Assembly: GCA_026985055.1 (NCBI GenBank)
Contig: JALSQZ010000061.1
Span: forward strand, 1-64,000
Direction: 5' to 3'
Length of the DNA stretch: 64,000 nt
Source of the DNA: Sedimenticola sp.
Lineage (GTDB): Bacteria; Pseudomonadota; Gammaproteobacteria; Chromatiales; Chromatiaceae
Positions 16,152-25,970 of this stretch are shown in pieces. A program made the translations under genes and the position numbers. The notes under the pieces were generated by a model. The model saw only the letters and a list, made by a program, of their open reading frames with translations, made no database searches and was not told where the DNA came from. Each line of letters begins with the position of its first letter. Positions within the stretch are counted from its first letter, which is position 1.

Positions 16152-18647
16152 TCAAGCTTGCAGTTTCATGGGCTTGAGTTTCCATATATCCCGGTTGTAT
16201 TCCAGCATGGTGCGGTCGGTAGAGAAGAAGCCGCTGCTGGCCGTATTCAGTATGCTCTTGCGTATCCAGTTGGCGTGATCCCTGTAGGCGAGGGATGCCT
16301 GCTCCTGTGCATTCACATAACTGCGAAAATCAGCCACCGTCATCCAGGGGTCGCTGGGACTTTTCATGGCCGCGATGAGTTGATCGAATATGCCGGGTTC
16401 CTCAATATTGAAATGGCCGCTCTCCAGAAGCTGGAATACGCCGGCAAGGTCTGCGTCTTCGGCAATAACGGCCAAGGGATCATAATGCTTGCGCATTTCT
16501 TCCACTTCTTCCACCCGCAGTCCGAAGAGGAAGAAGTTTTCCTCGCCCACGGCTTCCAGGATCTCGATATTGGCGCCGTCGTAGGTGCCAATGGTGAGAG
16601 CGCCGTTCATCATGAATTTCATGTTGCCGGTGCCGGAAGCCTCTTTGCCGGCAGTGGAAATCTGTTCCGACAGATCGGTGGCTGGTGCGATGACTTCCAT
16701 GCTCGAAACCCGGTAGTTGGGCAGGAAAGCCACACGCAATCTGTCACCCACCTCCGGATCGCTGTTGATGATCTCGGCCACATTGTTGATGAGTTTTATG
16801 GTGCGCTTGGCCATGAAATAGCCGGGTGCCGCCTTGCCGCCTATCAGTATGCAGCGGTTGGTCCAGTTTGCCGTATCGCCGCGGCGGATACGGTTGTACA
16901 GGTGAATGATGTGCAACACATTGAGAAGCTGACGTTTGTATTCGTGAATGCGCTTGACCTGAACATCGAACAGAGAGTCTATGGGGAAATCCACGCCACA
17001 TTCCTGCATTACCAGGGCTGCCAGTTCCTGTTTGTTGGCTTGTTTGGCCGCGGCCCATTGCGCATGAAAATCCTTGTGTTCGGGAGCGGCCCAGGGCTTG
17101 AGTTCTTCAATTCTGGACAGATCCGATATCCAGTCATCACCAATCTTGCTGCTGATCAGTTTGCTCATCTGTGGGTTGGCATGGGCGATCCAGCGGCGCG
17201 GGGTCACGCCGTTGGTCTTGTTGTTGAATTTTTCCGGCCACAGTTCGTAGAAGTCACGAAACAGCCCTTGCTTGAGGAGGTTGGAATGGAGTTCCGCCAC
17301 GCCATTCACGGAGAAACTGCCGACGATGGCGAGATAGGCCATGCGCACGGATTTACCGTCGTTTTCGTCGATGATGGACATGCGCCGGCGGCGATCGACA
17401 TCACCGGGCCAGTGAATGGCCACCTGCTTGAGAAAACGGGCATTGATCTCGTAGATGATCTCCAGCAGCCGTGGCAGGAGACGTTCGAAAAGATGCACAG
17501 ACCAGCGTTCCAGCGCTTCCGGCAACAGGGTGTGGTTGGTATAGGCCATGGTGTTCTGTGTGATTTCCCATGCCTGATCCCACTGCATTTTCTTTTCATC
17601 CACGAGCAGGCGCATGAGTTCAGCCACGGCGATGGCGGGATGGGTATCGTTGAGCTGGAAGACGTTGTATTTGGCAAAATCAGTGAAGTCATCGCCGTGG
17701 TTGGCCTCCCATTGGCGCATGATGTCCTGCAGGCTGGCGGAAGCCAGTAAATACTGCTGACGCAGGCGTAGCTCCTTGCCGTTCTCACTGGAATCATTGG
17801 GATAGAGCACCATGGTGATATGCTCCGCGTCGTTTTTCGCGGCTACGGATTCGGGATAGCTGCCAGCATTGAATTCGTCCAGGTTGAACTCATCCGTGGC
17901 GCTGGCCTTCCACAGTCGCAGGGTATTCACCACGCCGTTGTGATAGCCGGACACGGGTACGTCGAAAGGAATGGCGAGAACTTCTTCCGTATCCACCCAG
18001 CGGGTGCGCGGTTCGCCGCGCCGATTGAGGAAATGCTCGGTATGTCCGCCGAAATGCACAGTCTGGGTGTATTCCGCCCGTTCCAGTTCCCAGGGGTTGG
18101 CGTTGCGCAACCAGTGATCGGGTTCTTCTACCTGATAACCGTTCTCGATATGTTGGCGGAACATGCCATATTCATAGCGCAAACCGTAGCCCAGTACCGG
18201 CAGTTGCAGGGTAGCGCAGCTGTCCAGGAAACAGGCCGCCAAACGACCCAGGCCACCATTGCCCAGGCCCGCATCGGGTTCTTCGGACTGAATTTCTTCC
18301 AGTTCCAGACTGAAGTTTTGCATGGCCTTGGCTGTTTCAGAGCGGATATCCATATTGAGCAAATGGTTTCCCAGGGCGCGGCCAATAAGGAATTCCAGGG
18401 AAAGATAATAGGCGCGGCGCTGATCCGGCTTGCGGTGCTGCAGCCAGGTCTTGCGCCAGTCGGTCATGATGCGGTCACGTACTGTCAGAGACAGGGCTTC
18501 ATAGAAATACAGGGGATTGCAGCCCAGGAAGCGGCCCAGGTGGTGTACCAGATAGCGGCGAAAATCGTGTTCCAGGGCTTTGGCGTCATTCGGCAGTTTG
18601 TCGTTTTCAGGAATGATGCAGAGTTCGTCGCAGTTGTTCATGGGCAT
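16152..18647 (-). CDS. glgP: Glycogen/starch phosphorylase
   Basis: Phosphorolyses alpha-1,4-glucan to glucose-1-phosphate with PLP. The 831 residues match the family (about 815-830). Landmarks are DAGLGNGGLGRLAACFLDS near residue 120, EFLIGRALGNHLLN, and the PLP-lysine block EASGTGNMKFMMNG near 660-670. The start is either ATG 18647 or 18641; neither has a strong ribosome site. It stands apart from the main glycogen operon (22320-32090), so breakdown may be regulated separately from synthesis. Confidence 0.96.
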   Translation of the reverse strand: MPMNNCDELCIIPENDKLPNDAKALEHDFRRYLVHHLGRFLGCNPLYFYEALSLTVRDRIMTDWRKTWLQHRKPDQRRAYYLSLEFLIGRALGNHLLNMDIRSETAKAMQNFSLELEEIQSEEPDAGLGNGGLGRLAACFLDSCATLQLPVLGYGLRYEYGMFRQHIENGYQVEEPDHWLRNANPWELERAEYTQTVHFGGHTEHFLNRRGEPRTRWVDTEEVLAIPFDVPVSGYHNGVVNTLRLWKASATDEFNLDEFNAGSYPESVAAKNDAEHITMVLYPNDSSENGKELRLRQQYLLASASLQDIMRQWEANHGDDFTDFAKYNVFQLNDTHPAIAVAELMRLLVDEKKMQWDQAWEITQNTMAYTNHTLLPEALERWSVHLFERLLPRLLEIIYEINARFLKQVAIHWPGDVDRRRRMSIIDENDGKSVRMAYLAIVGSFSVNGVAELHSNLLKQGLFRDFYELWPEKFNNKTNGVTPRRWIAHANPQMSKLISSKIGDDWISDLSRIEELKPWAAPEHKDFHAQWAAAKQANKQELAALVMQECGVDFPIDSLFDVQVKRIHEYKRQLLNVLHIIHLYNRIRRGDTANWTNRCILIGGKAAPGYFMAKRTIKLINNVAEIINSDPEVGDRLRVAFLPNYRVSSMEVIAPATDLSEQISTAGKEASGTGNMKFMMNGALTIGTYDGANIEILEAVGEENFFLFGLRVEEVEEMRKHYDPLAVIAEDADLAGVFQLLESGHFNIEEPGIFDQLIAAMKSPSDPWMTVADFRSYVNAQEQASLAYRDHANWIRKSILNTASSGFFSTDRTMLEYNRDIWKLKPMKLQA

Positions 18648-18723
18648 GCTGATGAGAATTGGAAAAATGGAATGCTTCCAATTGTAACGGGAAATTGAGA
18701 AGGAAGCTCTGAACAGGACAAAA

Positions 18724-18876
18724 GGGCATCTCGAAAAATCGAGATGCCCTTGCGGGACAGGGATGTCCCGCCATTTTCGATCACTTCAAAGTGATTGAAA
18801 ATGTGAGCAAAACGAAAATCGCATTTTCGGTTTGCGACGAGAAAAATTCCAAGGAAGGAATTTTTCGAGGTTCCCA
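18724..18876. repeat. Family A five-hairpin repeat
   Basis: A complete unit in the same orientation as the copy at 6779: gggcatctcgaaa/gagatgccc, gggacagggatgtccc, cattttcgatcact/gattgaaaatg, gcaaaacgaaaa/tttcggtttgc, gagaaaaattcc/ggaatttttcg. It lies 77 bases upstream of glgP and downstream of the porin gene, filling most of the 298-base gap. Confidence 0.8.
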
Positions 18877-18945
18877 AAAAAGACCGGACTACCCTTGCGG
18901 GGTCCGGCCAATAACCAGCGTTATGCGGAGGGTTGCTGGTAGCTT

Positions 18946-20277
18946 CTAGAAAATAGCCAGTATCTGCACGGAGAAACGATCATCCATGTCCCCGAGAATC
19001 TGGTTGGGGGGAGCGGAAGATGACCAGCCCGGAGCTTCTGCGCTGCGAATCTCGTAATTGGCGATAAGGCGAGCTTTTTTGTTGAAGAACCATTGGGCGC
19101 CCAGGGTCCAGGTCTCAAAATCTCTCTGGCCAAGGCGGGTGTCCGTGCCCCGGTGCAGGATGTCATAGCGCAGGTCCAGTTCCAGTTGCGGCAGTACCTT
19201 GTAACCGAGATCCACATACCAGCCATCGGCCTTGTCTTCGGGAAGCATGTTGAGGGAGGCTCTTGTAGTGCCGGCATTGTTGAGACTGCCGGCTACTGCG
19301 CCACCATCGCTGCCATTGAATATCATGCCATCCGCCCAGGTGAATTCCGCTGCGGCCCGCCATTTGCCCTTCAGATAGGTAGTGCCGAACCCCCAGCGTT
19401 TGCGATCGAATTCCTGTTTGCCTTCGATACCGTTGACATAATCCAGGGTACGGGTGCCGTCGTTGTACCAGGCAAACATTTTCCAGCCTTGACGCCGGGC
19501 CTTCTTGCCGCCAAATACCAGTTCGGATGCCCAATACAGGTAGTAGTCCTTGTTGCTGTCGTTGTCGCTCCAGTCGATGCCGTTGCCATTGCCAATCATG
19601 GCGGCATAGCTGTGTTCCCAGTCACCACTCTTGAAAGTATCGAAAACCTGGATGCCGATATCACGGAAAGCGCCGATAGCGGAAACCGGTGCATTGCTTA
19701 CGCTTTTGTCAGTACCTTTACGGCTGCCGTCTTCGGCTAGAAAGCGTTCCAGCAGCTGCTGGTTAGCCATGTTGGTGAAGTTGATATAGTTGAATACATG
19801 GATGGCCATCAGGCCTTCTTCAGAGCCTGGTGTCTTGAACAGGCCCACGCGGAACCGGGCGTGGGGTATGTAGTTGAAGGTTACACTGGCGTCCGTAGCC
19901 TTGACCGCACCACCACCGCCCAGCTTGGTGATGCCATTGTTGCCGGCTTCCACCAGAAGAAAGTAGTTGACCCCACTGTCCAGGCCAAAACCGGTGCCTC
20001 TCACACCGATACGGGCGCGGCGGATCTGGAAGGTATTGTTGGAATCCAGATCAGGACCGATCATGTTGAATGCCGCATCCTGCCCTTTCCATGGCCCGGC
20101 AGCCAGTTCCGTTCCGCTGGTAGACTGGAATTCCGGCTGGATGAAGCCCCAGACCTTGGCACGTGGCGCGGATGAAGCGTTTTCTGTTCCCTGCAGCATC
20201 AGCCAGTTGGCTGCGAACAGATTGTTGGCAGCGACTGAAGTGGCCAGCAGCGCTGCACAGCCCAATAGTTTTTTCAT
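18946..20277 (-). CDS. OprO/OprP-type porin
   Basis: A 443-residue outer-membrane beta-barrel with signal peptide (MKKLLGCAALLATSVAANN...), alternating amphipathic strands, and a terminal phenylalanine (VQILAIF) as used by the barrel assembly machinery. Blocks such as FQIRRARIGVRGTGFGLDSG and the PEFQSTSGTELAAG-type early loop place it with phosphate-selective porins O and P. Family members are often annotated as phosphate or polyphosphate porins, but specificity varies. It follows the dsrE-like gene by 33 bases and likely shares its promoter. Confidence 0.85.
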   Translation of the reverse strand: MKKLLGCAALLATSVAANNLFAANWLMLQGTENASSAPRAKVWGFIQPEFQSTSGTELAAGPWKGQDAAFNMIGPDLDSNNTFQIRRARIGVRGTGFGLDSGVNYFLLVEAGNNGITKLGGGGAVKATDASVTFNYIPHARFRVGLFKTPGSEEGLMAIHVFNYINFTNMANQQLLERFLAEDGSRKGTDKSVSNAPVSAIGAFRDIGIQVFDTFKSGDWEHSYAAMIGNGNGIDWSDNDSNKDYYLYWASELVFGGKKARRQGWKMFAWYNDGTRTLDYVNGIEGKQEFDRKRWGFGTTYLKGKWRAAAEFTWADGMIFNGSDGGAVAGSLNNAGTTRASLNMLPEDKADGWYVDLGYKVLPQLELDLRYDILHRGTDTRLGQRDFETWTLGAQWFFNKKARLIANYEIRSAEAPGWSSSAPPNQILGDMDDRFSVQILAIF

Positions 20278-20310
20278 TGAATATCCCCCTGGAGTATTTG
20301 TGGAAACGGC

Positions 20311-20763
20311 TTATGGTTTGATCAGGGTGTAGCCCTGATCGACAAGATCCATGATGCGCACCACCCCGGCAGACACCCGGGTGGAATGCGGATTCAACTC
20401 GGGTTCCTTGCCCAGTTTTTTGCTGAATGCCTTGATGGTGTTGGAACAGGCGCTGAAGCGCACCCCCTGGCTGGAAAGGCCGTCGATGCGGGAGACATTG
20501 CTGTTGTCCGCAAGCAACAGGCGAAGTCCGGGGCCGAAAGCCACGATCTCGATATCCACCTTGTCCTGGCCATAGTGCTTGATGAGGTTGTTGGCCACAT
20601 TCAGTACCAGTGTCTGTTTGAATGGATTGGGGTCACTGATTTGCAGAACCACGTGCTTTTCCGCGAAAGGTTTCGCCTCGGCGGCTGTTTCGGCGAAGAC
20701 GACTGTGTTCATGAACAGGGCCATGAACAACAGCATGCCTGGCCATTTGTACTTGATTTTCAT
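20311..20763 (-). CDS. Periplasmic DsrE-family protein
   Basis: A 150-residue exported protein: hydrophobic leader at residues 9-24, then a DsrE/DsrF-like domain (VVLQISDPNPFKQTLVLNVA, IEIVAFGPGLRLLL, RFSACSNTIKAF). A single conserved Cys106 occupies the usual DsrE sulfur-carrier position. The ATG at 20763 follows AGGAG at 5 nt; another ATG at 20775 is less well placed. The domain is clearly homologous to the C-terminal half of the anti-sigma protein at 21612. It is the first gene of a dsrE-porin operon with an ECF-like promoter (20808-20833). Confidence 0.85.
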   Translation of the reverse strand: MKIKYKWPGMLLFMALFMNTVVFAETAAEAKPFAEKHVVLQISDPNPFKQTLVLNVANNLIKHYGQDKVDIEIVAFGPGLRLLLADNSNVSRIDGLSSQGVRFSACSNTIKAFSKKLGKEPELNPHSTRVSAGVVRIMDLVDQGYTLIKP

Positions 20764-20807
20764 ATTTCTCCTCATGCTCCTCGTATGGTTTGTTTGGTGT
20801 GGGTAAA

Positions 20808-20833
20808 GATGTCGCGGGTGGTGGGTTTATTCC
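20808..20833 (-). promoter_or_regulatory. ECF-type promoter-like motif for dsrE-porin
   Basis: On the minus strand GGAATAAA (20833-20826) is followed after 14 bases by CATC (20811-20808), about 45 bases before the dsrE-like ATG. The same two blocks at the same spacing occur before the ECF sigma gene (21024-21049). The layout fits an ECF -35/-10 pair. It is inferred from two copies only. Confidence 0.5.
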
Positions 20834-20858
20834 GGGAAATGGCGAAAAAAATATTTTT

Positions 20859-21011
20859 GGGAACCTCGAAAAATTTCTTCCATGGAATTTTTTCCGTCGC
20901 AAAGAGAAAATGCGATTTCCTCTTTGCTTACATTTTCAATCACTTGTGGTGATCGAAAATGGTGGGACATCCCTGTCCCACTCGGGCATCTCGATTTTTC
21001 GAGATGCCCTT
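20859..21011. repeat. Family A five-hairpin repeat in divergent region
   Basis: A full family A unit in reverse orientation (gggaacctcgaaaaattt... to ...tttttcgagatgccctt). It occupies the centre of the 309-base space between the divergent dsrE-like and sigma genes, and the two ECF-like promoter motifs lie just outside its ends. Confidence 0.8.
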
Positions 21012-21023
21012 TTCTGACTTGAT

Positions 21024-21049
21024 GGAATAAAAGTTCGATCTGGTGCATC
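21024..21049 (+). promoter_or_regulatory. ECF-type promoter-like motif for the sigma operon
   Basis: GGAATAAA at 21024-21031 and CATC at 21046-21049, with 14 bases between, match the motif before the divergent dsrE-like gene. Predicted transcription would start near 21056, just before the ACGGAGGAG ribosome site at 21059-21067. This is consistent with autoregulation of an ECF sigma gene. Confidence 0.5.
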
Positions 21050-21072
21050 CTTTTCAAACGGAGGAGTGCTAC

Positions 21073-21615
21073 ATGATTGATTTATGCTTCCCGCCGAGCC
21101 TGAAAAAACAATTAAAGGGGCAGCGGAACAATTTGTATCGCCTGGCGATGTCCTGGTGTGGTGATCGCATGCTTGCGGATGACCTGGTGCAGGAGTGCAT
21201 GGTAAAAGCCTGGCAGAAACGCCAGCAGCTAAAGGAACGGGAAAAGCTGAATGCCTGGCTGTACCGGATTCTGTACAACTGCTGGATGGAATACCTGCGG
21301 CGGGCAAAGCCCATGGCTGAACTGGATGAGGTGCCTGCAGAAGCGGCCGGCGGGCCGGATGGAATGCTGGAGCGGCAGCAGTTGGCGGATCGGGTGCGCC
21401 AGGCCGTGGCCCGATTGCCCGTGGGACAACGAGAGGTGGTTACTCTGGTGGATCTGGAAGAACTCCGTTATGCGGAGGTTGCTGACATTCTGGAAATCCC
21501 AATAGGCACGGTGATGAGCCGCCTCAATCGTGCCAGAAAGACCCTGCGTGGCGAGTTGCTGCATCTTCAGGCGCCGCCGGCGATTGCAGAAACCGTACTG
21601 AGACGAGTGAAATGA
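21073..21615 (+). CDS. ECF-type RNA polymerase sigma factor
   Basis: A 180-residue sigma factor. The region 2 core is LYRLAMSWCGDRMLADDLVQ plus ECMVKAWQKR; region 4 is LPVGQREVVTLVDLEELRYAEVADILEIPIGTVMSRLNRARKTL, seen as its helix-turn-helix (residues about 115-165). The ATG at 21073 has a near-ideal ACGGAGGAG site; an in-frame GTG at 21043 lies in the predicted promoter and is rejected. It overlaps the anti-sigma gene by 4 nt. Likely targets are itself and the divergent dsrE-porin operon. Confidence 0.92.
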   Translation: MIDLCFPPSLKKQLKGQRNNLYRLAMSWCGDRMLADDLVQECMVKAWQKRQQLKEREKLNAWLYRILYNCWMEYLRRAKPMAELDEVPAEAAGGPDGMLERQQLADRVRQAVARLPVGQREVVTLVDLEELRYAEVADILEIPIGTVMSRLNRARKTLRGELLHLQAPPAIAETVLRRVK

Positions 21616-22310
21616 AAAAGCTGAATACGAAATCACGGGAAAGCCTGCTCAATGCCCTGGCCGACAATGAGCTGGACGCCAAGGAGCAGGAAGAACTGCT
21701 CGCGGTTCTGGATGAAGATGAACTGCTGAGAAATGAGCTTTGTGACATTCGTCGGGTCAAGGACCTGGTGAAATATGCATACCCCCTGGATGAAATCCCC
21801 GGGGATCAGACCAGTGGAAGGGGACATACTTTGCTTTCCCGGGCCGCATCTGTTGTGCTGCTGCTGTTGTCCGGGTTCATTGGCGGCTGGGCACTGTCTT
21901 CGAATGACGACAGGCAGCTCGATGCTTTCCGTCTTTCCGATGTTGAGCCGGATGCGATGAAAGTCGTGCTTTATCTGGGAGATTCCGATCCTTCCAAGTT
22001 CCAGGAAACCCTGGCAACGGCGGAAAAGCTGCTCAAACGCTATGAGCAAAATGGTACGGAAGTATATGTGGTAACCAGTGCCGGTGGCGTCGATCTGCTG
22101 CGCACCGCGACCACATCGGTTGCGGCAGATATCAGCGCGCTCAAGGATCGCTATGCCTCACTGCATTTCGTGGCCTGCAACAATACCTTGTTCAACCTGA
22201 AGAAAAAGGGCAAGCCCATACAGTTGGTGGAGGAGGCCGAGGTGGCGCCTTCCGCGGTCAGCTTCGTGGTCAACCATTTGAAAAAGGGCTGGACCTATAT
22301 GGCCATCTGA
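21612..22310 (+). CDS. Anti-sigma factor with periplasmic DsrE-like domain
   Basis: A 232-residue predicted single-pass membrane protein. Residues 1-60 are an acidic helical cytoplasmic part resembling anti-sigma N-termini (SRESLLNALADNELDAKEQ); residues about 74-96 form the membrane segment; residues 117-232 form a DsrE-like domain in the periplasm, with Cys189 in FVACNNTLFNLKKKGK. The C-terminal half aligns end to end with the free periplasmic DsrE-like protein at 20311 (AC-NT and KKxGK blocks, GWTYMAI versus GYTLIKP endings). A sensor of sulfur or redox state that releases the sigma factor is inferred. Confidence 0.82.
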   Translation: MKKLNTKSRESLLNALADNELDAKEQEELLAVLDEDELLRNELCDIRRVKDLVKYAYPLDEIPGDQTSGRGHTLLSRAASVVLLLLSGFIGGWALSSNDDRQLDAFRLSDVEPDAMKVVLYLGDSDPSKFQETLATAEKLLKRYEQNGTEVYVVTSAGGVDLLRTATTSVAADISALKDRYASLHFVACNNTLFNLKKKGKPIQLVEEAEVAPSAVSFVVNHLKKGWTYMAI

Positions 22311-22319
22311 ACGGCCCGC

Positions 22320-23789
22320 TCAGGCGCCGATGTCCTTGTACAGGCGAATGTATTCCGCAGCACTCTGGGTCCAGCCGAAATCCTGTGACATGGCCGTGCG
22401 TATCAGCTGGTGCCAGAGTTTGGGGTGGTGATACAGCTCCAGGGCGCGCTCCAGGGTAGCAAGCATGGTGGCCGCAGTGGGCTCATGGAAAACGAAGCCG
22501 GTTGCCGTGCCTTTTTTCAGGTTTTCCGGCGTGGCGTCTGTCACCGTATCCGCAAGGCCGCCGACATGATGCACCAGTGGTGGAGTGCCGTATCGCAGGC
22601 TGTACATCTGGTTCAGGCCACAGGGTTCAAAACGGGAAGGCATGAGAAACAGGTCGGAGCCGGCTTCTATGCGATGCGCCAGTTCCTCGGAATAGCCCAG
22701 GGTAAGAAGTAGTCGCTGGGGATAGAGGGCGGCAAGCTCGCGCAGGGCATTCTCGAAATGCTGTTCGCCGGAGCCGAGGATGACAAAGCGGGCGTCATGA
22801 TTGTCCAGGATGTGCGGAATCACCTGCAGGATCAGATCCACGCCTTTCTGCTCTACCAGTCGGCCGATGAAACCCAGCAACGGGGAATCCGGCTCCCGCG
22901 CCTCCACCCTGACGCCCAGTTGCTCCAGAAGCTTTTGCTTGTTGGCGCGCTTGCCAGCGATATAGCGGTGTTTTACCGAGTAATGTTCTGGCAGATAGTG
23001 ATCCGTTGCCGGATTCCAGATGTCCTGGTCGATGCCATTGAGGATGCCACTGAGCTTGTGCGCATGGGCGCGCAGTACGCCATCGAAACCATAGCCGAAT
23101 CCGGGGGTCTGAATTTCCCTTGCGTAGCTGGGGCTGACGGTGGTAACCCGGTCGGCAAACACGATGCCGCCCTTGAGCATGGAGAAATTACCAAAAAACT
23201 CCAGAGCTTCTGCCGACCACCATTCCGAAGGCAGGTGCAGATGACTGAATTCCTCATGGGAAAATACGCCACTGTAGGAAAGATTGTGAATGGTGTAGAC
23301 ACTGGCCGGGGCATTCGGCACCAGTTTCAGCAGGGCGGGCAGAAGTCCGGTCTGCCAGTCGTGGGCATGCACCACATCGGGTTTCCAGTCCAGGATCTCA
23401 TCGTTGCATGCGAGTTGCGCCACGGCTCGGGAGAATACGGTGAAGCGATCGGCGTTGTCGTGCCAGTTGTAGCCATCAGGATGCAGATAGGGGCTGCCGG
23501 GGCGGTCGAACAGCGCGGGTGCGTCCACCAGCAACAAGGGCACGCCCAGATGATGATCCCGGGTTTCCAGAATGCGCACATCGTGAATGCGGTTGGCTCC
23601 CTGAACTCGCAGCCAGCCGGCAATACGCATCTCGCTGATCTGTTCCAGCACCAGTCTGTAGGCGGGCAGGATTACGCGTACATCCTGCCCCTGTTGTTGC
23701 AAGGCGCGGGGCAGGGCATGGATCACGTCTCCCAGGCCGCCGGTCTTGACCAGGGGATAGGCTTCACTAGCAGCAAACAGAATCTTCAT
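22320..23789 (-). CDS. glgA: Glycogen synthase (ADP-glucose)
   Basis: GT5 glucosyltransferase elongating alpha-1,4-glucan from ADP-glucose. The 489 residues fit the family (477-490). The N-terminal substrate loop KTGGLGDV is at residues about 15-22, VHAHDWQTGLLPALL lies mid-domain, and the C-domain shows FIGRLVEQKGVDL and PSRFEPCGLNQMYSLRYGT with the catalytic glutamate region. It is the last gene of the glycogen operon, 9 bases after glgB. Confidence 0.97.
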   Translation of the reverse strand: MKILFAASEAYPLVKTGGLGDVIHALPRALQQQGQDVRVILPAYRLVLEQISEMRIAGWLRVQGANRIHDVRILETRDHHLGVPLLLVDAPALFDRPGSPYLHPDGYNWHDNADRFTVFSRAVAQLACNDEILDWKPDVVHAHDWQTGLLPALLKLVPNAPASVYTIHNLSYSGVFSHEEFSHLHLPSEWWSAEALEFFGNFSMLKGGIVFADRVTTVSPSYAREIQTPGFGYGFDGVLRAHAHKLSGILNGIDQDIWNPATDHYLPEHYSVKHRYIAGKRANKQKLLEQLGVRVEAREPDSPLLGFIGRLVEQKGVDLILQVIPHILDNHDARFVILGSGEQHFENALRELAALYPQRLLLTLGYSEELAHRIEAGSDLFLMPSRFEPCGLNQMYSLRYGTPPLVHHVGGLADTVTDATPENLKKGTATGFVFHEPTAATMLATLERALELYHHPKLWHQLIRTAMSQDFGWTQSAAEYIRLYKDIGA

Positions 23790-23798
23790 GGCTCGATT

Positions 23799-25970
23799 TC
23801 AGAATTCGGGTTTGAGGAACAGGGCGCCCAGGGGCGGCAAAGTCAGCTCCAGTGAGTGATCAAAGCCCATCCAGGGAATGTCTTCGGCGGCAATCCAGCC
23901 CGCATTTCCCATATTGCTGCCGCCATACCAGCGGGAATCGCTGTTCAGGCATTCGCGATAGTTGCCGGCTGCGGGAACGCCGATGCGATAGCCCAGCCTG
24001 GGCACCGGGGTGAAATTGAACAGGCACAGGAGCAAATCATCCGGATTGTCGTGGCTGCGGCGAATAAAACTGAGGATGGATTGTTCATTGTCGTGGCAGT
24101 CTATCCACTGGAAACCTTCGTGGTCGAAATCGGTTTCATGCAAGGCGGCTTCCGCCGAATACAGATGATTGAGATCCGTCACCAGTTTGTGGATGCCCTG
24201 GTGATCCGGCACGTCCATCAGAGGCCAGTCTAGCGCGGTCTTGGCATTCCATTCCGTCCACTGAGCGAATTCGCTGCCCATGAACAGCAGTTTCTTGCCA
24301 GGGTGAGCGTACTGGTAGGTGTAGAGCAGACGCAGGTTGGCAAAACGCTGCCAGACATCACCAGGCATTTTGTCCAGCATGCTCTTTTTCAGATGTACCA
24401 CTTCATCGTGTGAGAATGGCAGGACAAAGTTTTCACTCCACAGGTAGAGCTGGCTGAAGGTCAGCTTGTCATGGTGATATTTGCGATAGATGGGGTCGGT
24501 TTCCATGTAGGACAGGGTGTCATGCATCCAGCCCATGTTCCATTTCATGGAGAAACCCAGACCCCCCATGTAGGGAGGGCGGGAGACCATGGGCCAGGCA
24601 GTGGATTCCTCGGCTACGGTGATTACGCCGGGAAAGCTGGTGTGTACTGCTTCGTTCATTTCCCGCAGGAAGTCGATGGCCTCAAGATGCTCGCGCCCTC
24701 CGTAGCGGTTGGGCGTCCAGTCGCCGTCTTCCCGGGAATAGTCCAGGTAGAGCATGGAGGCCACCGCGTCCACGCGCAGGCCGTCGATGTGGAATTCCTC
24801 GATCCAGTACAGGGCATTGGCGATCAGAAAGTTGCGAACTTCGTTGCGCCCGAAATCGAAGATCAGGGTGCCCCAGTCGCGGTGTTCGCCCTTGCGCGGA
24901 TCGGCGTGTTCATACAGGGGTTCTCCGGTGAAACGTGCCAGAGCAAATTCATCCCTGGGGAAATGAGCGGGAACCCAGTCCAGCAGTACGCCGATGCCGT
25001 TCTGATGACAACGGTCGATGAAACAACGCAGATCGTCCGGGCTGCCAAAGCGGGAGCTGGGGGCATAATAGCCGGACACCTGGTAACCCCATGATTCATC
25101 CAGCGGGTGTTCCATGACCGGCAAAAGTTCGATGTGGGTATAGCCCATGTCCTTAACCCAGGGCAGCAGTTCCTCCGCCAGTTCCCTCCAGTTGTAGAAA
25201 CTGCCGTCCTCATGCAGACGCCAGGAGCCTGGATGGATCTCGTATATGGATACGGGTTTGCGCTGCCAGTCCCACGTCTGGCGTTGTTCCAGCCAGTTTC
25301 CATCCTGCCAGTCGTGTGTGCTGGCGGAGGTGACCAGAGAGGTGGTATCGGGACGCATGGCCATGCGTCTGGCATAGGGATCGGTCTTGGTGATGAGTTG
25401 CCCATGGTGACTGAGCAGCTCGAACTTGTAGGCGTCTCCGGGATGCAGGCCGGGGATGAACAGCTCCCATACTCCGGAATGTCCCCGGTTGCGCATGGGA
25501 TGGCGCAGGCCGTTCCAGCCGTTGAAGTCACCGATGACGCTGACCCGCTGCACATGGGGCGCCCATACGGAGAACAGGCAGCCTTCGATCCCGTCGATCT
25601 CCTTCATTTGCGCGCCCAGCAAACGCCAGGCGTGGCGATGTCTTCCCTCGTTGAACAGATGCAGATCCCAATCAGGCAATTGCGGATCAAAGCTGTAGGG
25701 AGAGACTGTTTCGTGCCAGCTGCCATCATGCTTTTCCTGCCAGCGCAAGCGATAGTGCAGGGGCAGTTTTTCGTGCTGAGCCTGATCCAGGCGGATGACG
25801 AACAGGTCGCTGCCTTCCACCCGGTTCATGGGGCCGAAATCGAGCAGCTCCACCTGCTCCGCGCTGGGCATGAAAGCGCGGATGATCCAGCCCTGGTTCA
25901 GAGGGTGGCGGCCCAGGTAGTCGAAGGGGTCATGGTGACGGCCTTGCTGCAGTCGTTCCAGATGATTCAT
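23799..25970 (-). CDS. glgB: 1,4-alpha-glucan branching enzyme
   Basis: GH13 branching enzyme making alpha-1,6 links. The 723 residues include N-terminal CBM48-type domains ([21 protein letters not shown]) and the catalytic barrel. Catalytic motifs are present: nucleophile Asp in [12 protein letters not shown], acid/base Glu in VAEESTAWP, and FSHDEVVH. The ATG overlaps the malQ stop by 4 nt, so translation is coupled. Confidence 0.97.
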   Translation of the reverse strand: MNHLERLQQGRHHDPFDYLGRHPLNQGWIIRAFMPSAEQVELLDFGPMNRVEGSDLFVIRLDQAQHEKLPLHYRLRWQEKHDGSWHETVSPYSFDPQLPDWDLHLFNEGRHRHAWRLLGAQMKEIDGIEGCLFSVWAPHVQRVSVIGDFNGWNGLRHPMRNRGHSGVWELFIPGLHPGDAYKFELLSHHGQLITKTDPYARRMAMRPDTTSLVTSASTHDWQDGNWLEQRQTWDWQRKPVSIYEIHPGSWRLHEDGSFYNWRELAEELLPWVKDMGYTHIELLPVMEHPLDESWGYQVSGYYAPSSRFGSPDDLRCFIDRCHQNGIGVLLDWVPAHFPRDEFALARFTGEPLYEHADPRKGEHRDWGTLIFDFGRNEVRNFLIANALYWIEEFHIDGLRVDAVASMLYLDYSREDGDWTPNRYGGREHLEAIDFLREMNEAVHTSFPGVITVAEESTAWPMVSRPPYMGGLGFSMKWNMGWMHDTLSYMETDPIYRKYHHDKLTFSQLYLWSENFVLPFSHDEVVHLKKSMLDKMPGDVWQRFANLRLLYTYQYAHPGKKLLFMGSEFAQWTEWNAKTALDWPLMDVPDHQGIHKLVTDLNHLYSAEAALHETDFDHEGFQWIDCHDNEQSILSFIRRSHDNPDDLLLCLFNFTPVPRLGYRIGVPAAGNYRECLNSDSRWYGGSNMGNAGWIAAEDIPWMGFDHSLELTLPPLGALFLKPEF

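Noticed and set aside
16131..17750. A 539-codon plus-strand frame opposite glgP
   Set aside because: glgP has every phosphorylase motif on the other strand, and the plus-strand frame shows no family signal.
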